Assembly (NCBI RefSeq): GCF_020171315.1
Contig: NZ_JAIUZP010000006.1
Location: forward strand, 124,001 to 188,000
Length of the DNA: 64,000 bases
Direction of reading: 5' to 3'
DNA from: Pseudooceanicola nanhaiensis
GTDB taxonomy: Bacteria > Pseudomonadota > Alphaproteobacteria > Rhodobacterales > Rhodobacteraceae
Shown here: in pieces, positions 46,265 to 54,300 of the stretch
Position numbering within the stretch: position 1 is the stretch's first letter
How the letters are laid out: each line of letters begins with the position of its first letter
Translations under genes and position numbers: made by a program
Notes under the pieces: model-generated
Database searches by the model: none
What the model saw: only the letters and a program-made list of their open reading frames with translations
What the model was told of the DNA's origin: nothing

Positions 46265-46293
46265 GTACCGTCGATCCCCGGAGGAGACTGTCA

Positions 46294-47085
46294 ATGAGCG
46301 AGCTTTTCGGGAAATCCGTGTCTCTGACGCGCGGGTCAACGCTGAGCGATCAGGTGACCGAGGCGTTGCGCCAGAACGTGACCAGCGGCGCCTGGCCCGT
46401 GGGCAGCATGTTGCCGTCCGAGGCCATGCTTTGCCAAGAACTTAATGTCTCCCGGACCGTCATTCGCGAGGCCGTCGCGCGGCTGAAGGCCGAGGGTCTT
46501 CTGTCCAGCCAGCAGGGGCGTGGCGCCTTTGTCGCCTCCAACCGCTCGCGGCTGGGGTTCTCCATCGACGCGGGGGACGTGGACAACCGCCGGACGCTTG
46601 GACAGATTCTCGAACTGCGCATGGGGATCGAGATCGAGGCCGCCGCCATCGCCGCCCGCCGCCGGACCGAGGCCGACCTCGACACGATTCGCGAGGCAGT
46701 GGAGGCCTTCGCCGCGCAGCAGCGCCACAGCCCTGAAAACGCCCGCGCGGGCGTGGAGGCCGACCTGCGCTTCCACCGTGCGATCTGCGAGGCGACGCGC
46801 AACAGCTATTACCTCGCCTTCTACGACTATCTCAGCGCCAGCCTGCGCGAGACGATCGAGGCCGGCCGTGAACGCGCCCTGCAACGGGGCGGCGACAGCC
46901 GCGAAGCGGCCGAGGAACACCGCTCCATCGTCGAGGCGATCGCCGAACAGGACATGTTCGCCGCCCGCAAGCGGATGAGAAAGCACCTCGAACTGTCGCG
47001 CGACCGTCTGCTGGGGCAGCTCTGGGACCATCAGGGAGAGCAGAGCGACCTGCATCGCAACGACCGGCCCGAGGCGGCGGAGTGA
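46294..47085 (+). CDS. GntR-family (FadR/FCD) transcriptional regulator
   Basis: The 263-residue protein has an N-terminal winged helix with LPSEAMLCQELNVSRTVIREA (about 40-60) and a C-terminal all-helical FCD domain with LELRMGIEIEAAAIAARR and a metal-binding DLRFHRAIC...EHRSIVEAI pattern. FCD regulators usually sense organic acids. It is the first gene of the operon that continues into larE (GTGA overlap) and larB, and it is divergent from the TAXI-TRAP operon, which it probably controls. Confidence 0.9.
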   Translation: MSELFGKSVSLTRGSTLSDQVTEALRQNVTSGAWPVGSMLPSEAMLCQELNVSRTVIREAVARLKAEGLLSSQQGRGAFVASNRSRLGFSIDAGDVDNRRTLGQILELRMGIEIEAAAIAARRRTEADLDTIREAVEAFAAQQRHSPENARAGVEADLRFHRAICEATRNSYYLAFYDYLSASLRETIEAGRERALQRGGDSREAAEEHRSIVEAIAEQDMFAARKRMRKHLELSRDRLLGQLWDHQGEQSDLHRNDRPEAAE

Positions 47086-47909
47086 CCTGCGCCCGCCCGC
47101 CCCATGGAACCGCCCTGCCCGCCGCGCTTCACGCCGCGTTGCAGGCGCCCGACCGGCTGACCATTGCGCTGAGTGGCGGGATTGATTCGCTGACCCTCTC
47201 CGCTGCCGCAGCCCTCGCCCGCGACGGGCAGGTCTCGCTGGTGCATGCCGTCTCCGCCGCCGTGCCTGCTGCCGCTACCGCGCGGGTGAAACACTTCGCC
47301 GAGGCCCGCGCCCTGCCCCTGCGGCTGGTGGATGCGGGCGAATTCGCCGATCCGCGCTATCGCGCAAACCCGGTGAATCGCTGCTATTTCTGCAAGTCGA
47401 ACCTCTATGGCACCCTGCGCCGTCTAGCGGGCGACGGGGCCATTGCCGCGGGCACCAACCTCGATGACCTCGGGGATTACCGCCCCGGGCTTCAGGCCGC
47501 AGACGAACATGCCATCCTGCATCCCTTCGTGGCGGCAGAGATGCCGAAATCCGAGGTCCGCGCCCTGGCCCGGCGCCTCGGCCTCGGCGATCTGGCAGAG
47601 CTGCCCGCCGCGCCCTGCCTTGCCAGCCGGATCGAGACCGGCCTGCGGGTGGAGCCTGCCGAACTGGCGCTGATCGACGCGGTGGAGAGCGCGCTGCGCG
47701 ACCGGCTGGGCCCTGTCACCCTGCGCTGCCGCCGTCTGCCCGATGCCCTTGCGATCGAGATCGACGCCGCGACCCTTGCCGCCCTCACGGCGGACGCGCA
47801 GGCCGAGCTGACCGCGCAGGCCCGCGCCGTGGCCGCCGCCCACGCTGCCGACCACCTGCCGCTGCGCCTGCGCGCCTACAAGAGAGGGAGCGCCTTCATC
47901 CATGCCTGA
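47082..47909 (+). CDS. larE: LarE: ATP-dependent sulfur transferase for nickel-pincer cofactor synthesis
   Basis: The 275-residue PP-loop protein begins with GTG overlapping the regulator's stop codon. SGGIDS (31-36) is the ATP pyrophosphatase P-loop. NRCYFCKSNLY gives Cys101 and Cys104, GTNLDDLGDYRPG lies at about 124-136, and APCLASRI gives Cys179. LarE adenylates and thiolates the two carboxylates of pyridinium-3,5-biscarboxylic acid mononucleotide. Three cysteines in this arrangement mark the branch thought to use a [4Fe-4S] cluster for sulfur transfer rather than sacrificing one cysteine. larB follows with an eight-base overlap. Confidence 0.93.
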   Translation: MTCARPPHGTALPAALHAALQAPDRLTIALSGGIDSLTLSAAAALARDGQVSLVHAVSAAVPAAATARVKHFAEARALPLRLVDAGEFADPRYRANPVNRCYFCKSNLYGTLRRLAGDGAIAAGTNLDDLGDYRPGLQAADEHAILHPFVAAEMPKSEVRALARRLGLGDLAELPAAPCLASRIETGLRVEPAELALIDAVESALRDRLGPVTLRCRRLPDALAIEIDAATLAALTADAQAELTAQARAVAAAHAADHLPLRLRAYKRGSAFIHA

Positions 47910-48618
47910 GGACCGTTTCGACAGCGACCCGAACGTGACCTTCGACCGCGACCGCCAGCTGCGCATCGGGCTGGAGGAGGCCGTGCTGGCCGAATTCAAG
48001 ACCGTCGATCAGGTCTCGGCCATCCTTGGCGATGCCATCGCAGAGGGCCGCCGCCTGCTGCTGACCCGCCTGACCCATGACCAGCATGCCGCCCTGCCCG
48101 AGGCGCAGCGCGCGGCCATCGACTATTGCCCGATCTCACGGACCGCGATCCTCGGCGACCTGCCGCCGCAGGCGGTGACCCCACGGGTGGCCCTCGTCAG
48201 CGCGGGCACCTCGGACGCGGGCCCGGCGCTGGAGGCGCAGCGGGTGCTGGCCTATTCCGGCCTCTCCGCCACCATGGTGGCCGACGTGGGCGTGGCCGGG
48301 CTATGGCGGCTGCTGCGGCAGGAGGAACTACTGAAGTCCATGCAGGTCGTCATCGTCTTTGCCGGCATGGATGCGGCGCTGCCCTCGGTGGTGGCGGGCC
48401 TCGTGCCGGGCATGGTGATCGCGGTGCCCACCTCGGTCGGCTACGGCGTGGCGGCGGGCGGCCAGACGGCGCTGAACGCCACGCTGGCCAGCTGTGCGCC
48501 CGGCATCCTCGTGACCAATATCGACAACGGCTATGGTGCCGCCTGTGCCGCGCTGCGCTTCGCCCGGGTCACCGCACCGGCCATGGCCCAGGCCACCCCG
48601 CCGCGCGACGCGTTTTGA
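47902..48618 (+). CDS. larB: LarB: nicotinic acid adenine dinucleotide carboxylase/hydrolase
   Basis: The 238-residue protein has a PurE-like core: AGTSD (101-105), VFAGMDAALPSVVAGL, PTSVGYG (176-182), Cys198 in TLASCAPG, and NIDNGYGAA (206-214), all typical of LarB. LarB carboxylates C5 of the pyridinium ring of NaAD and cleaves the phosphoanhydride, giving the substrate for LarE. It overlaps larE and precedes a second GntR gene on the same strand. Confidence 0.93.
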   Translation: MPEDRFDSDPNVTFDRDRQLRIGLEEAVLAEFKTVDQVSAILGDAIAEGRRLLLTRLTHDQHAALPEAQRAAIDYCPISRTAILGDLPPQAVTPRVALVSAGTSDAGPALEAQRVLAYSGLSATMVADVGVAGLWRLLRQEELLKSMQVVIVFAGMDAALPSVVAGLVPGMVIAVPTSVGYGVAAGGQTALNATLASCAPGILVTNIDNGYGAACAALRFARVTAPAMAQATPPRDAF

Positions 48619-48694
48619 CATGTCCGACAGCCTGCGGATAATACCCCCCCATACGGGGCCCGGGATCGGGTCCGTGGCAACGGGTGGCATCGGA

Positions 48695-49411
48695 ATGGAC
48701 AACGGCAAGCTGACGATCCGCAAGCGCAAGACGCTCTCGGACCAGCTCTATGGCCAGATCCTCGAACAGATCGTCTCCGGCACCCTCTCGCAGGGGGAGA
48801 AGCTGCCCTCCGAGAACCAGATCTGCACCGCCTTCGAAGTGTCCCGCCCCGTGGTCCGCGAGGCCCTGCGCAAGTTGCAGGAGGACGGGCTGATCGAGGC
48901 CCGTCGCGGCGTCGGCTCCTTCGTGCGCAAGCGCCCGCCGCAGGGGCTGATCGAATATACCACCGCTGACAGCGTCTCTGGCCTCATGCGCGCCATGGAA
49001 GCCCGGATCGTGCTGGAAAAGGAAACCGCCCGCCTCGCCGCCATGCGCGCGGAACCCCGCGACATCGCCAAGATCGAGGCCGCCATGGAGCGGCTGGAAC
49101 AGGCGATGCAGGCCCGCGAACCGGCGGGCGACGCGGATTTCGACTTCCACCTCGCCGTGGCAGAGGCCAGCGGAAACGAGGTCTTCGTCACCATGCTGAC
49201 CGCCGTGCGCGACGTGGCCGAGCGGACGATCCAGGTGGCGCAGAGCATCACCCGCGCCGGCACGCAGGCCCGCATCGACCGCGTGGCCCGCGAACACCGA
49301 CAGGTGCTGGAGGCGATCAAGGCCCGCGATGGCGAGGCCGCCGGTCTGACCATGGCCTATCACCTGCTGCAGGCGCGCCAACGTGTGACGGACAACGCGC
49401 GGGACGATTGA
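48695..49411 (+). CDS. GntR-family (FadR/FCD) transcriptional regulator
   Basis: I place the start at the ATG of MDNGKLTIRKRKTLSDQLYG, giving 238 residues. An in-frame ATG at 48620, two bases after the larB stop, would add 25 residues of low family character; neither has a strong ribosome-binding site. The winged helix includes LPSENQICTAFEVSRPVVREAL, and the FCD domain has MRAMEARIVLEKETARLAAMR and the DFDFHLAVAEASGN metal motif. It is the last gene of the larE-larB strand before a convergent spacer. It differs from the 52579/58009 pair. Confidence 0.85.
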   Translation: MDNGKLTIRKRKTLSDQLYGQILEQIVSGTLSQGEKLPSENQICTAFEVSRPVVREALRKLQEDGLIEARRGVGSFVRKRPPQGLIEYTTADSVSGLMRAMEARIVLEKETARLAAMRAEPRDIAKIEAAMERLEQAMQAREPAGDADFDFHLAVAEASGNEVFVTMLTAVRDVAERTIQVAQSITRAGTQARIDRVAREHRQVLEAIKARDGEAAGLTMAYHLLQARQRVTDNARDD

Positions 49412-49609
49412 TCCGAGAGGTCACGGGCGGCGACTGAGGCGACGTCACGGGCGGCGTTCAGGGTGAGTGATCCGCCGCGTCACGCAAACGGCCCAAGACC
49501 TGGGCGCCTGCGGGTCATGCAAGATGCTGAGACCGTGATCCCTTGCCCCGGCGGCAGCGCCTGCGATCCCTGATAAAATCGCTGTCCTTTGGGCCGCCCC
49601 CATCAGCAG

Positions 49610-49701
49610 TTTGCAAAGTGGCGAGAGGTGGTTTGCAAAGCAACCCGCCCCCTCCGTCCGGCCAATCCAACTTTGCAAACAGCCCACACGAGATTTGCAA
49701 A
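49610..49701. repeat. Array of four TTTGCAAA palindromes spaced 22-40-22
   Basis: The octamer TTTGCAAA occurs at 49610, 49632, 49672 and 49694. The first two read GTTTGCAAAG; the third and fourth read as its reverse complement at the flanks. Context is shared crosswise: GGTGGTTTGCAAA (49627-49639) is the exact reverse complement of 49694-49706, and site 1 resembles inverted site 3. Confidence 0.85.
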
Positions 49702-49929
49702 CCACCCCTAGAAGGCACCGACGGCAAGCCTGCTGCCCCACTGGCCTCTGGAGCGCCCCCGCTCAGCGACCGCCCGCCAAATGCCACCGGCCCCATACGA
49801 ATGTGCGGGGCCGGTGAGTCTTGCGTAGGATGTGCCGGACTGGTGCGCTCGATCAGATCGGCCCTGCCAATTTGGGCCTGACCAACCTTTTTCAGATCGG
49901 CCGGGCGTTATCAGCAGGCCCCCATCACC

Positions 49930-49958
49930 CTGATCTTATCAGCAGGAATTGATCAATT
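49930..49958. repeat. Adjacent palindromes CTGAT-CTT-ATCAG and AATTGATCAATT
   Basis: CTGATCTTATCAG (49930-49942) has five-base arms. AATTGATCAATT (49947-49958) is a perfect 12-base palindrome. Both lie just beyond the KDGDH stop codon, so they are not in an ordinary promoter position. Confidence 0.6.
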
Positions 49959-49993
49959 CAGCCCGACCCAATCGGGAGCGATCAATTGCCCGC

Positions 49994-50899
49994 CTACGAC
50001 CGCCCGGCGATCAGGTCTTCCATCATGCCGCGCTCTTCCTCGGTCAGGTCAGTGAGCGGGGCGCGCACCGGGCCGGTCTCGAAGCCACGCAGGCTGACGC
50101 CCGCCTTGATCGCCGAGACCGCGTAACCGGCGCAGCGGTCGCGGATCTTGGCGAAGGGATAGTAGAACTCCCGCAGCAGCCGCTCGCAGGTGGCATCGTC
50201 GCCCTTGCTGAAGGCATCGAAGAAGCTCAGCGCCGTTTCGGGCACGAAGTTGAAGACGGCCGAGGAATAGGTCGGCATCCCCGCCCCGCGATAGGCCTGC
50301 GCGAAAAGCTCGTGCGTGGGCATCCCGCCGATGTAGGACAGCCGGTCGCCCATCTGGATCGTCACCCGGCGCACCGTGTCGATGTCACCGGTGCCATCCT
50401 TGAAACCGATCAGGTTGGGGCATTCCTCCGCCAGTTGCTCCAGCGTCTCGGCCGAGACGCGCGAGGCGCCGCGGTTGTAGACGATGACGCCCATGTTGGT
50501 GGATTTGCACACCGCGCGGATGCGGTTCGCAACGCCTTCCTGCGGGCCCTCGGTCAGGTAGTGCGGCAGCAGCAGGATGCCGTCGCCGCCCGCCGCTTCG
50601 ATCGCCTGCGCCATGTCGCAGGCCATACGGGTGCCATAGCCGCAGCCCGCGATCACCGGCGCGTCGCCCGCCACCTGACGGGCGACCTTCACCACCTCGA
50701 CCACCTCGTTCGGGGTGAGGGAGAAGAGCTCCCCCGTGCCGCCGGCCACGATCAGGCCGGCAACGGGATAGGAAGAGAGCCAGTCGAGATGCGCGGCGAA
50801 AGGCTTGGGCGCGAAACGGTCCTGATCGTCGAAGGGCGTCACCGGGAAGGAGAGCAGCCCGGTGCGGATCAACTCCCGCAGGTCGGTCGGTGCAATCAT
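49994..50899 (-). CDS. kdgD: 5-dehydro-4-deoxyglucarate dehydratase
   Basis: The 301-residue DapA-superfamily enzyme has GLLSFPVTPFD (14-24), GTGE (54-57), the Schiff-base Lys167 in LIGFKDGTGD and the proton-relay Tyr141 in VIVYNRG. GILLLPHYLTEG and the GMPTYSSAVFNFVP segment are specific to KDGDH, which dehydrates and decarboxylates 5-keto-4-deoxy-D-glucarate to 2-oxoglutarate semialdehyde. The aldehyde dehydrogenase immediately upstream on the same strand (10 bases) would take the product to 2-oxoglutarate. Confidence 0.9.
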   Translation of the reverse strand: MIAPTDLRELIRTGLLSFPVTPFDDQDRFAPKPFAAHLDWLSSYPVAGLIVAGGTGELFSLTPNEVVEVVKVARQVAGDAPVIAGCGYGTRMACDMAQAIEAAGGDGILLLPHYLTEGPQEGVANRIRAVCKSTNMGVIVYNRGASRVSAETLEQLAEECPNLIGFKDGTGDIDTVRRVTIQMGDRLSYIGGMPTHELFAQAYRGAGMPTYSSAVFNFVPETALSFFDAFSKGDDATCERLLREFYYPFAKIRDRCAGYAVSAIKAGVSLRGFETGPVRAPLTDLTEEERGMMEDLIAGRS

Positions 50900-50909
50900 G
50901 CCTCTGGCC

Positions 50910-52439
50910 TCACTTTATGTCCGCGGGCAGGATCGAAGCCGGCACGTTCTGATAGCTCACCGGGCGCAGGAAGCGGCGGATCGACATCGTGCCGACGCTG
51001 GTCGCGCCGAAGTTGGTGGAGGCCGGGTACGGGCCGCCGTGGACCATGGCGTCGCAGACCTCGACACCGGTGGGGAAGCCGTTGACCAACACGCGGCCCG
51101 CCTTGCGCTCCAGCACGGGCAGCAGGCGGCGGGCATCCTCGGCGTCCTCGTCATCCATGTGGATCGTCGCGGTGAGCTGGCCCTCGAAACCCTTGGCAAG
51201 GCCGACCATCTCGTCGACCGAGTTCACCCGCACCACGAGGCCGAGCGGGCCGAAGACCTCTTCGCCGAGCGCGTGATCCTGCAGATAGGTCTCGGCATCG
51301 GTTTCATAGAGGTTGGGCAGCGCGCCGCGGGGGCCAGCGTCCTTGGCCAGCAGCGGGCGCACGGCGTTGCGACCGTCGAAACGGGCCTTGCCGTCGCGAT
51401 AAGCCTTGGCGATGCCGTCGGTCAGCATGACCTGCTCACCCACCTGATCCAGCGCCACGCGGGCCGCGTTGACGAAGGCGTCACCGGCGGCACCCTTCTC
51501 GACCACGGCGATGCCGGGGTTGGTGCAGAACTGGCCCGCGCCCATGGTCAGCGACCCGGCCCAGCCGGCGCCCATCTGCGCCGCGCGCGTCTTGACGGCC
51601 TCGGGCATCATGAACATCGGGTTGACCGAGCCCAGTTCCCCGAAGAAGGGGATCGGCTCGGGCCGCTGCGCGCAGAGGTCGAAGAGCGCACGGCCCCCGG
51701 CCAGCGAGCCGGTGAAGCCCACGGCCTTGATCAGCGGATGCTGGACGAGCGCGCTGCCGACCTGACGATTGCCGCCCTGGATCAGCGAGAAGACCCCGGG
51801 GTGCAGCTTGCAGCGTTCGATGGCGGCGTGGATCGCCTCGGCCACGATTTCACCGGTGCCGGGATGGGCGGAGTGGCCCTTGACCACCACGGGGCAGCCT
51901 GCGGCTAGGGCGGCTGCGGTGTCGCCCCCGGCGGTGGAGAAGGCGAGCGGGAAGTTCGAGGCGCCGAAGACGGCCACCGGGCCGATCGGGCGCTGCATCA
52001 GCTTGATGTCGGGACGCGGCAGCGGTTCACGGTCCGGCAGTGCCTTGTCATGACGGATGTCGAGGTAGGCGCCGTCGCGGATGTGCTGCGCGAAGAGACG
52101 CAGCTGGCCGGTGGTGCGGCCACGCTCGCCCTGCATCCGCGCCACGGGCAGACCGGATTCGCGGTGCCCGATCTCGGTGATCTGCTCGGCGCGGGCCTCC
52201 ATCTCGTCGGCGATGGTCTCAAGGAAGACCGCACGCTCTTCGCGGGTGGAATAGCCGTAGCTCCAGAAGGCTTCCTCGGCGGCTTCACAGGCGGCCTCGA
52301 CGTGATCCACGGTGCCGACGGAGAAATCGTGCTGCGGACCCTCGAAGGGCTCGTTCTTGAAATGCGACGGGCCTTCGACCCAGTCGCCTGCGATCAGATG
52401 CTTGCCGTGCGGTGTGAAATGAAGTGCGTTTCCGTCCAT
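50910..52439 (-). CDS. 2-oxoglutarate semialdehyde dehydrogenase (NADP+-type aldehyde dehydrogenase)
   Basis: The 509-residue enzyme has the ALDH cofactor segment PVAVFGASNFPLAFSTAGGD, VGFTGSLAGGRAL, the catalytic Glu in FFGELGSVNP and catalytic Cys in GAGQFCTNPG. The GAGQFCTNPG context and N-terminal ADHFxx-type layout match alpha-ketoglutaric semialdehyde dehydrogenases. It should oxidise the semialdehyde formed by KDGDH or by the DapA-family dehydratase at 56051. It is divergent from a GntR gene across a 139-base spacer with a palindrome. Confidence 0.9.
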   Translation of the reverse strand: MDGNALHFTPHGKHLIAGDWVEGPSHFKNEPFEGPQHDFSVGTVDHVEAACEAAEEAFWSYGYSTREERAVFLETIADEMEARAEQITEIGHRESGLPVARMQGERGRTTGQLRLFAQHIRDGAYLDIRHDKALPDREPLPRPDIKLMQRPIGPVAVFGASNFPLAFSTAGGDTAAALAAGCPVVVKGHSAHPGTGEIVAEAIHAAIERCKLHPGVFSLIQGGNRQVGSALVQHPLIKAVGFTGSLAGGRALFDLCAQRPEPIPFFGELGSVNPMFMMPEAVKTRAAQMGAGWAGSLTMGAGQFCTNPGIAVVEKGAAGDAFVNAARVALDQVGEQVMLTDGIAKAYRDGKARFDGRNAVRPLLAKDAGPRGALPNLYETDAETYLQDHALGEEVFGPLGLVVRVNSVDEMVGLAKGFEGQLTATIHMDDEDAEDARRLLPVLERKAGRVLVNGFPTGVEVCDAMVHGGPYPASTNFGATSVGTMSIRRFLRPVSYQNVPASILPADIK

Positions 52440-52474
52440 GGTCCCCTCCCGAGAGATGGTATCTTGCGTTTCAT

Positions 52475-52496
52475 GTGCACTAATATTTTAATTCAC
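52475..52496. promoter_or_regulatory. AT-rich palindromic operator candidate
   Basis: A 22-base element bounded by GTG and CAC matches as a palindrome at 8 of 11 positions, with core TAATATTTTA. It lies in the divergent spacer between the semialdehyde dehydrogenase and the GntR gene at 52579 and resembles the TAATATATCA elements elsewhere. Confidence 0.55.
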
Positions 52497-52578
52497 CCAC
52501 CCCGTCAACCGGCGGGGTCCCGTTGCGCTGCCCTGCAGCAAGGGTTAGCGTGACAGGCGAGTTACAGGGGATAAGGCG

Positions 52579-53274
52579 ATGACAAATCTGGGGTTTCTGA
52601 CACCGGAACGACCTGCGGGCGGCTCTGCCGCGACGCGGGTCTTCGAGGATTTGCGCCGCCGGATCATCGCGCTGGAGCTTCCGCCGGGCACGCCCTTCCT
52701 GCGCGCAGAGCTGGCGCAGCGCTATGACGTGAGCCAGACGCCGATCCGCGAGGCAATGCAGCGGCTGGAGCAGGAAGGCCTTGTGAAAGTCTATCCGCAG
52801 TCCAAGACCGTGGTCACCAAGATCGACGTGCCGCAAATTTACGAGGCGCATTTCCTGCGCACGGCGGTGGAGATCGAAGTGGTGCGCAGGCTTGCCGAAG
52901 AGCCCCCGAAGGAGACGCTGGCCCGCGCCCGCTCGCTTCTGCGGATGCAGGAGGCGGTGAAGGACGACCCGGCGCAGATGGCCGTGTTCCAGGAATTGGA
53001 CGAAGTGTTTCACCAGACGCTTTTCGACGGGATCGGACAGGGCGGCATTCATGCGCTGATCCGCGCGCGCTCTGGCCACCTAAACCGGCTGCGGCGGCTC
53101 GACCCGCCCTCGGGCGAGAAGATCGCCTATATCCTGCGGGGGCATGGCGAGATCCTCGACGGGATCGAGGCCCGAGATCCGGAGGCGGCCACGGTCGCCA
53201 TGCGCGATCACCTCAGCCGCACGGTGGCGCGGGTCGAGGAGCAGCGCGTGGAACATCCGGATTTCTTCAGCTGA
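52579..53274 (+). CDS. GntR-family (FCD) regulator, paralogue of 58009-58785
   Basis: The 231-residue protein has a winged helix with RAELAQRYDVSQTPIREAMQRLEQEGLV and an FCD domain with QELDEVFHQTLFDGIG, ending VEHPDFFS. PQSKTVVTKIDVPQIYEAHFLRTAVEIEVVRRL is closely matched in the regulator at 58009, so the two are paralogues. It is divergent from the KDGDH/semialdehyde dehydrogenase operon and probably controls it in response to a sugar-acid intermediate. Confidence 0.9.
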   Translation: MTNLGFLTPERPAGGSAATRVFEDLRRRIIALELPPGTPFLRAELAQRYDVSQTPIREAMQRLEQEGLVKVYPQSKTVVTKIDVPQIYEAHFLRTAVEIEVVRRLAEEPPKETLARARSLLRMQEAVKDDPAQMAVFQELDEVFHQTLFDGIGQGGIHALIRARSGHLNRLRRLDPPSGEKIAYILRGHGEILDGIEARDPEAATVAMRDHLSRTVARVEEQRVEHPDFFS

Positions 53275-53390
53275 GGTTGAGGCGCGACACCCGGCAGGGG
53301 CAGCGGTCCACTGTCTGAAGCGGGCATATGAAACGGCAGGGCGCAACCGCCCTGCCCTTTGTCGTCTATACGGCCCCTGCGGGACACGAA

Positions 53391-54161
53391 TTACGGCTTC
53401 AGCCGCGACACCAGCCCGTCCATCTCGCGCGCGAGCAGCCAGGCGTCGCCCGCGATGGCCACGAATTCGACCCCCTCGTCGAAGAACTTGCGCGCCACCG
53501 CCTCGCCGTAGCCGAGGATACCGGCCGCCTTGCCGCCTGCATGGATCGCCGCGACCGCCTGCCTGATCAGCGCCTGCACCGGCTCGGCCCCGACCTGCCC
53601 GGCATAGCCCATCGCCGCCGAGAGGTCGCCCGGCCCGATGAAGATCGCATCCACGCCCGGCACGGCGGCGATCTCGGGGATATTGGCGACGGCCTCGGGG
53701 GTTTCGACCTGCACGATCACGCAGATCTCGTCGGCGTAGCGTGTCAGGTAGTCACCCTGCCGCGCATAGTCATTGGCGCGGATCGTGGCCGAGATGCCGC
53801 GCACCCCATGGGGTGGATAGCGCGTCCAGCTGACCGCGCGGGCGGCGTCTTCGGCGGTCTGGATCATCGGGAACATGATGTTGCGCGCCCCGATGTCGAG
53901 CAGCCGCTTGGTCATGGTCTGATCCGACGACGGCGGGCGCACGATGACCTCGGCGGTGGAGGTGCCGGCAGCGCCCCGGGCCGCGCGCAGCTGATCAGTG
54001 ATCTGGCTCAGGTCGTTGGGTGCATGCTCCATGTCCACCAGCAGCCAGTCCACGCCCGAACCGGAGGCGATCTCCGTCACGGTGGGCGAGCAGAGCGACA
54101 GCCAGATCCCGGGCAGACGCGCCCCCGGTTTCAGCACTCCCTTGAGCGGTTGCGACGGCAT
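53391..54161 (-). CDS. HpcH/HpaI-family 2-keto-3-deoxy acid aldolase
   Basis: The 256-residue class II aldolase has DWLLVDMEHAPND with catalytic His46, VRPP (Arg75), the metal ligand Glu in VIVQVETPEAV and Asp in AIFIGPGDLSAAMG. Family members cleave 2-keto-3-deoxy sugar acids to pyruvate and an aldehyde (for example 2-keto-3-deoxy-L-rhamnonate or 5-keto-4-deoxyglucarate aldolase). It is divergent from the dehydratase operon at 54301 across a 139-base spacer with an operator-like palindrome, so it probably offers an aldol exit from the same intermediates. Confidence 0.88.
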   Translation of the reverse strand: MPSQPLKGVLKPGARLPGIWLSLCSPTVTEIASGSGVDWLLVDMEHAPNDLSQITDQLRAARGAAGTSTAEVIVRPPSSDQTMTKRLLDIGARNIMFPMIQTAEDAARAVSWTRYPPHGVRGISATIRANDYARQGDYLTRYADEICVIVQVETPEAVANIPEIAAVPGVDAIFIGPGDLSAAMGYAGQVGAEPVQALIRQAVAAIHAGGKAAGILGYGEAVARKFFDEGVEFVAIAGDAWLLAREMDGLVSRLKP

Positions 54162-54213
54162 GTCCTGTCCTCCTCCAAATCAGATCGGGGCAGATCGCCC
54201 CTCGACAAGTCAC

Positions 54214-54233
54214 CTGATACGGTAATATATCAG
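54214..54233. promoter_or_regulatory. Operator candidate CTGATA-N8-TATCAG
   Basis: CTGATACGGTAATATATCAG has six-base inverted arms and contains TAATATATCA (54223-54232). It is in the divergent promoter region of the aldolase and the IlvD-type operon. A near-identical element occurs at 58804. Confidence 0.7.
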
Positions 54234-54300
54234 TTCGAGCAAGCACCGAGTCGCCGGTCCCGGACCGGCCCCCGCCAGCTGGCGAATGAGGGAGGAATTC

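Larger units (their letters stand above)
45974..46293. other. Palindrome-rich divergent control region (TAXI-TRAP / fadR-larE-larB)
   Basis: This 320-base spacer is clearly AT-richer than its flanks in its middle and right parts. It contains the perfect palindrome at 46111, two copies of AATACAAGT (46130 and 46256) and a TATAAT box at 46253-46258. The GntR gene starts at 46294 after a GGAGGAG site. Confidence 0.6.
49412..49993. other. Convergent noncoding spacer packed with short repeats
   Basis: 582 bases lie between the stop codons of the GntR gene and the KDGDH gene, with no convincing ORF. Repeats include GTCACGGGCGGCG at 49420 and 49444, four TTTGCAAA palindromes from 49610, CAGATCGGCC at 49854 and 49893, TTATCAGCAGG at 49908 and 49936, and GATCAATT at 49951 and 49980. 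Such density is unusual away from promoters. A small RNA, an iteron-like array or a relic of a lost regulated gene are possibilities. Confidence 0.6.

Noticed and set aside
49543-49881. 112-codon open frame over the TTTGCAAA array
   Set aside because: No ribosome-binding site, Pro/Ser-rich composition typical of spurious frames, and the palindrome spacing does not follow a codon pattern.
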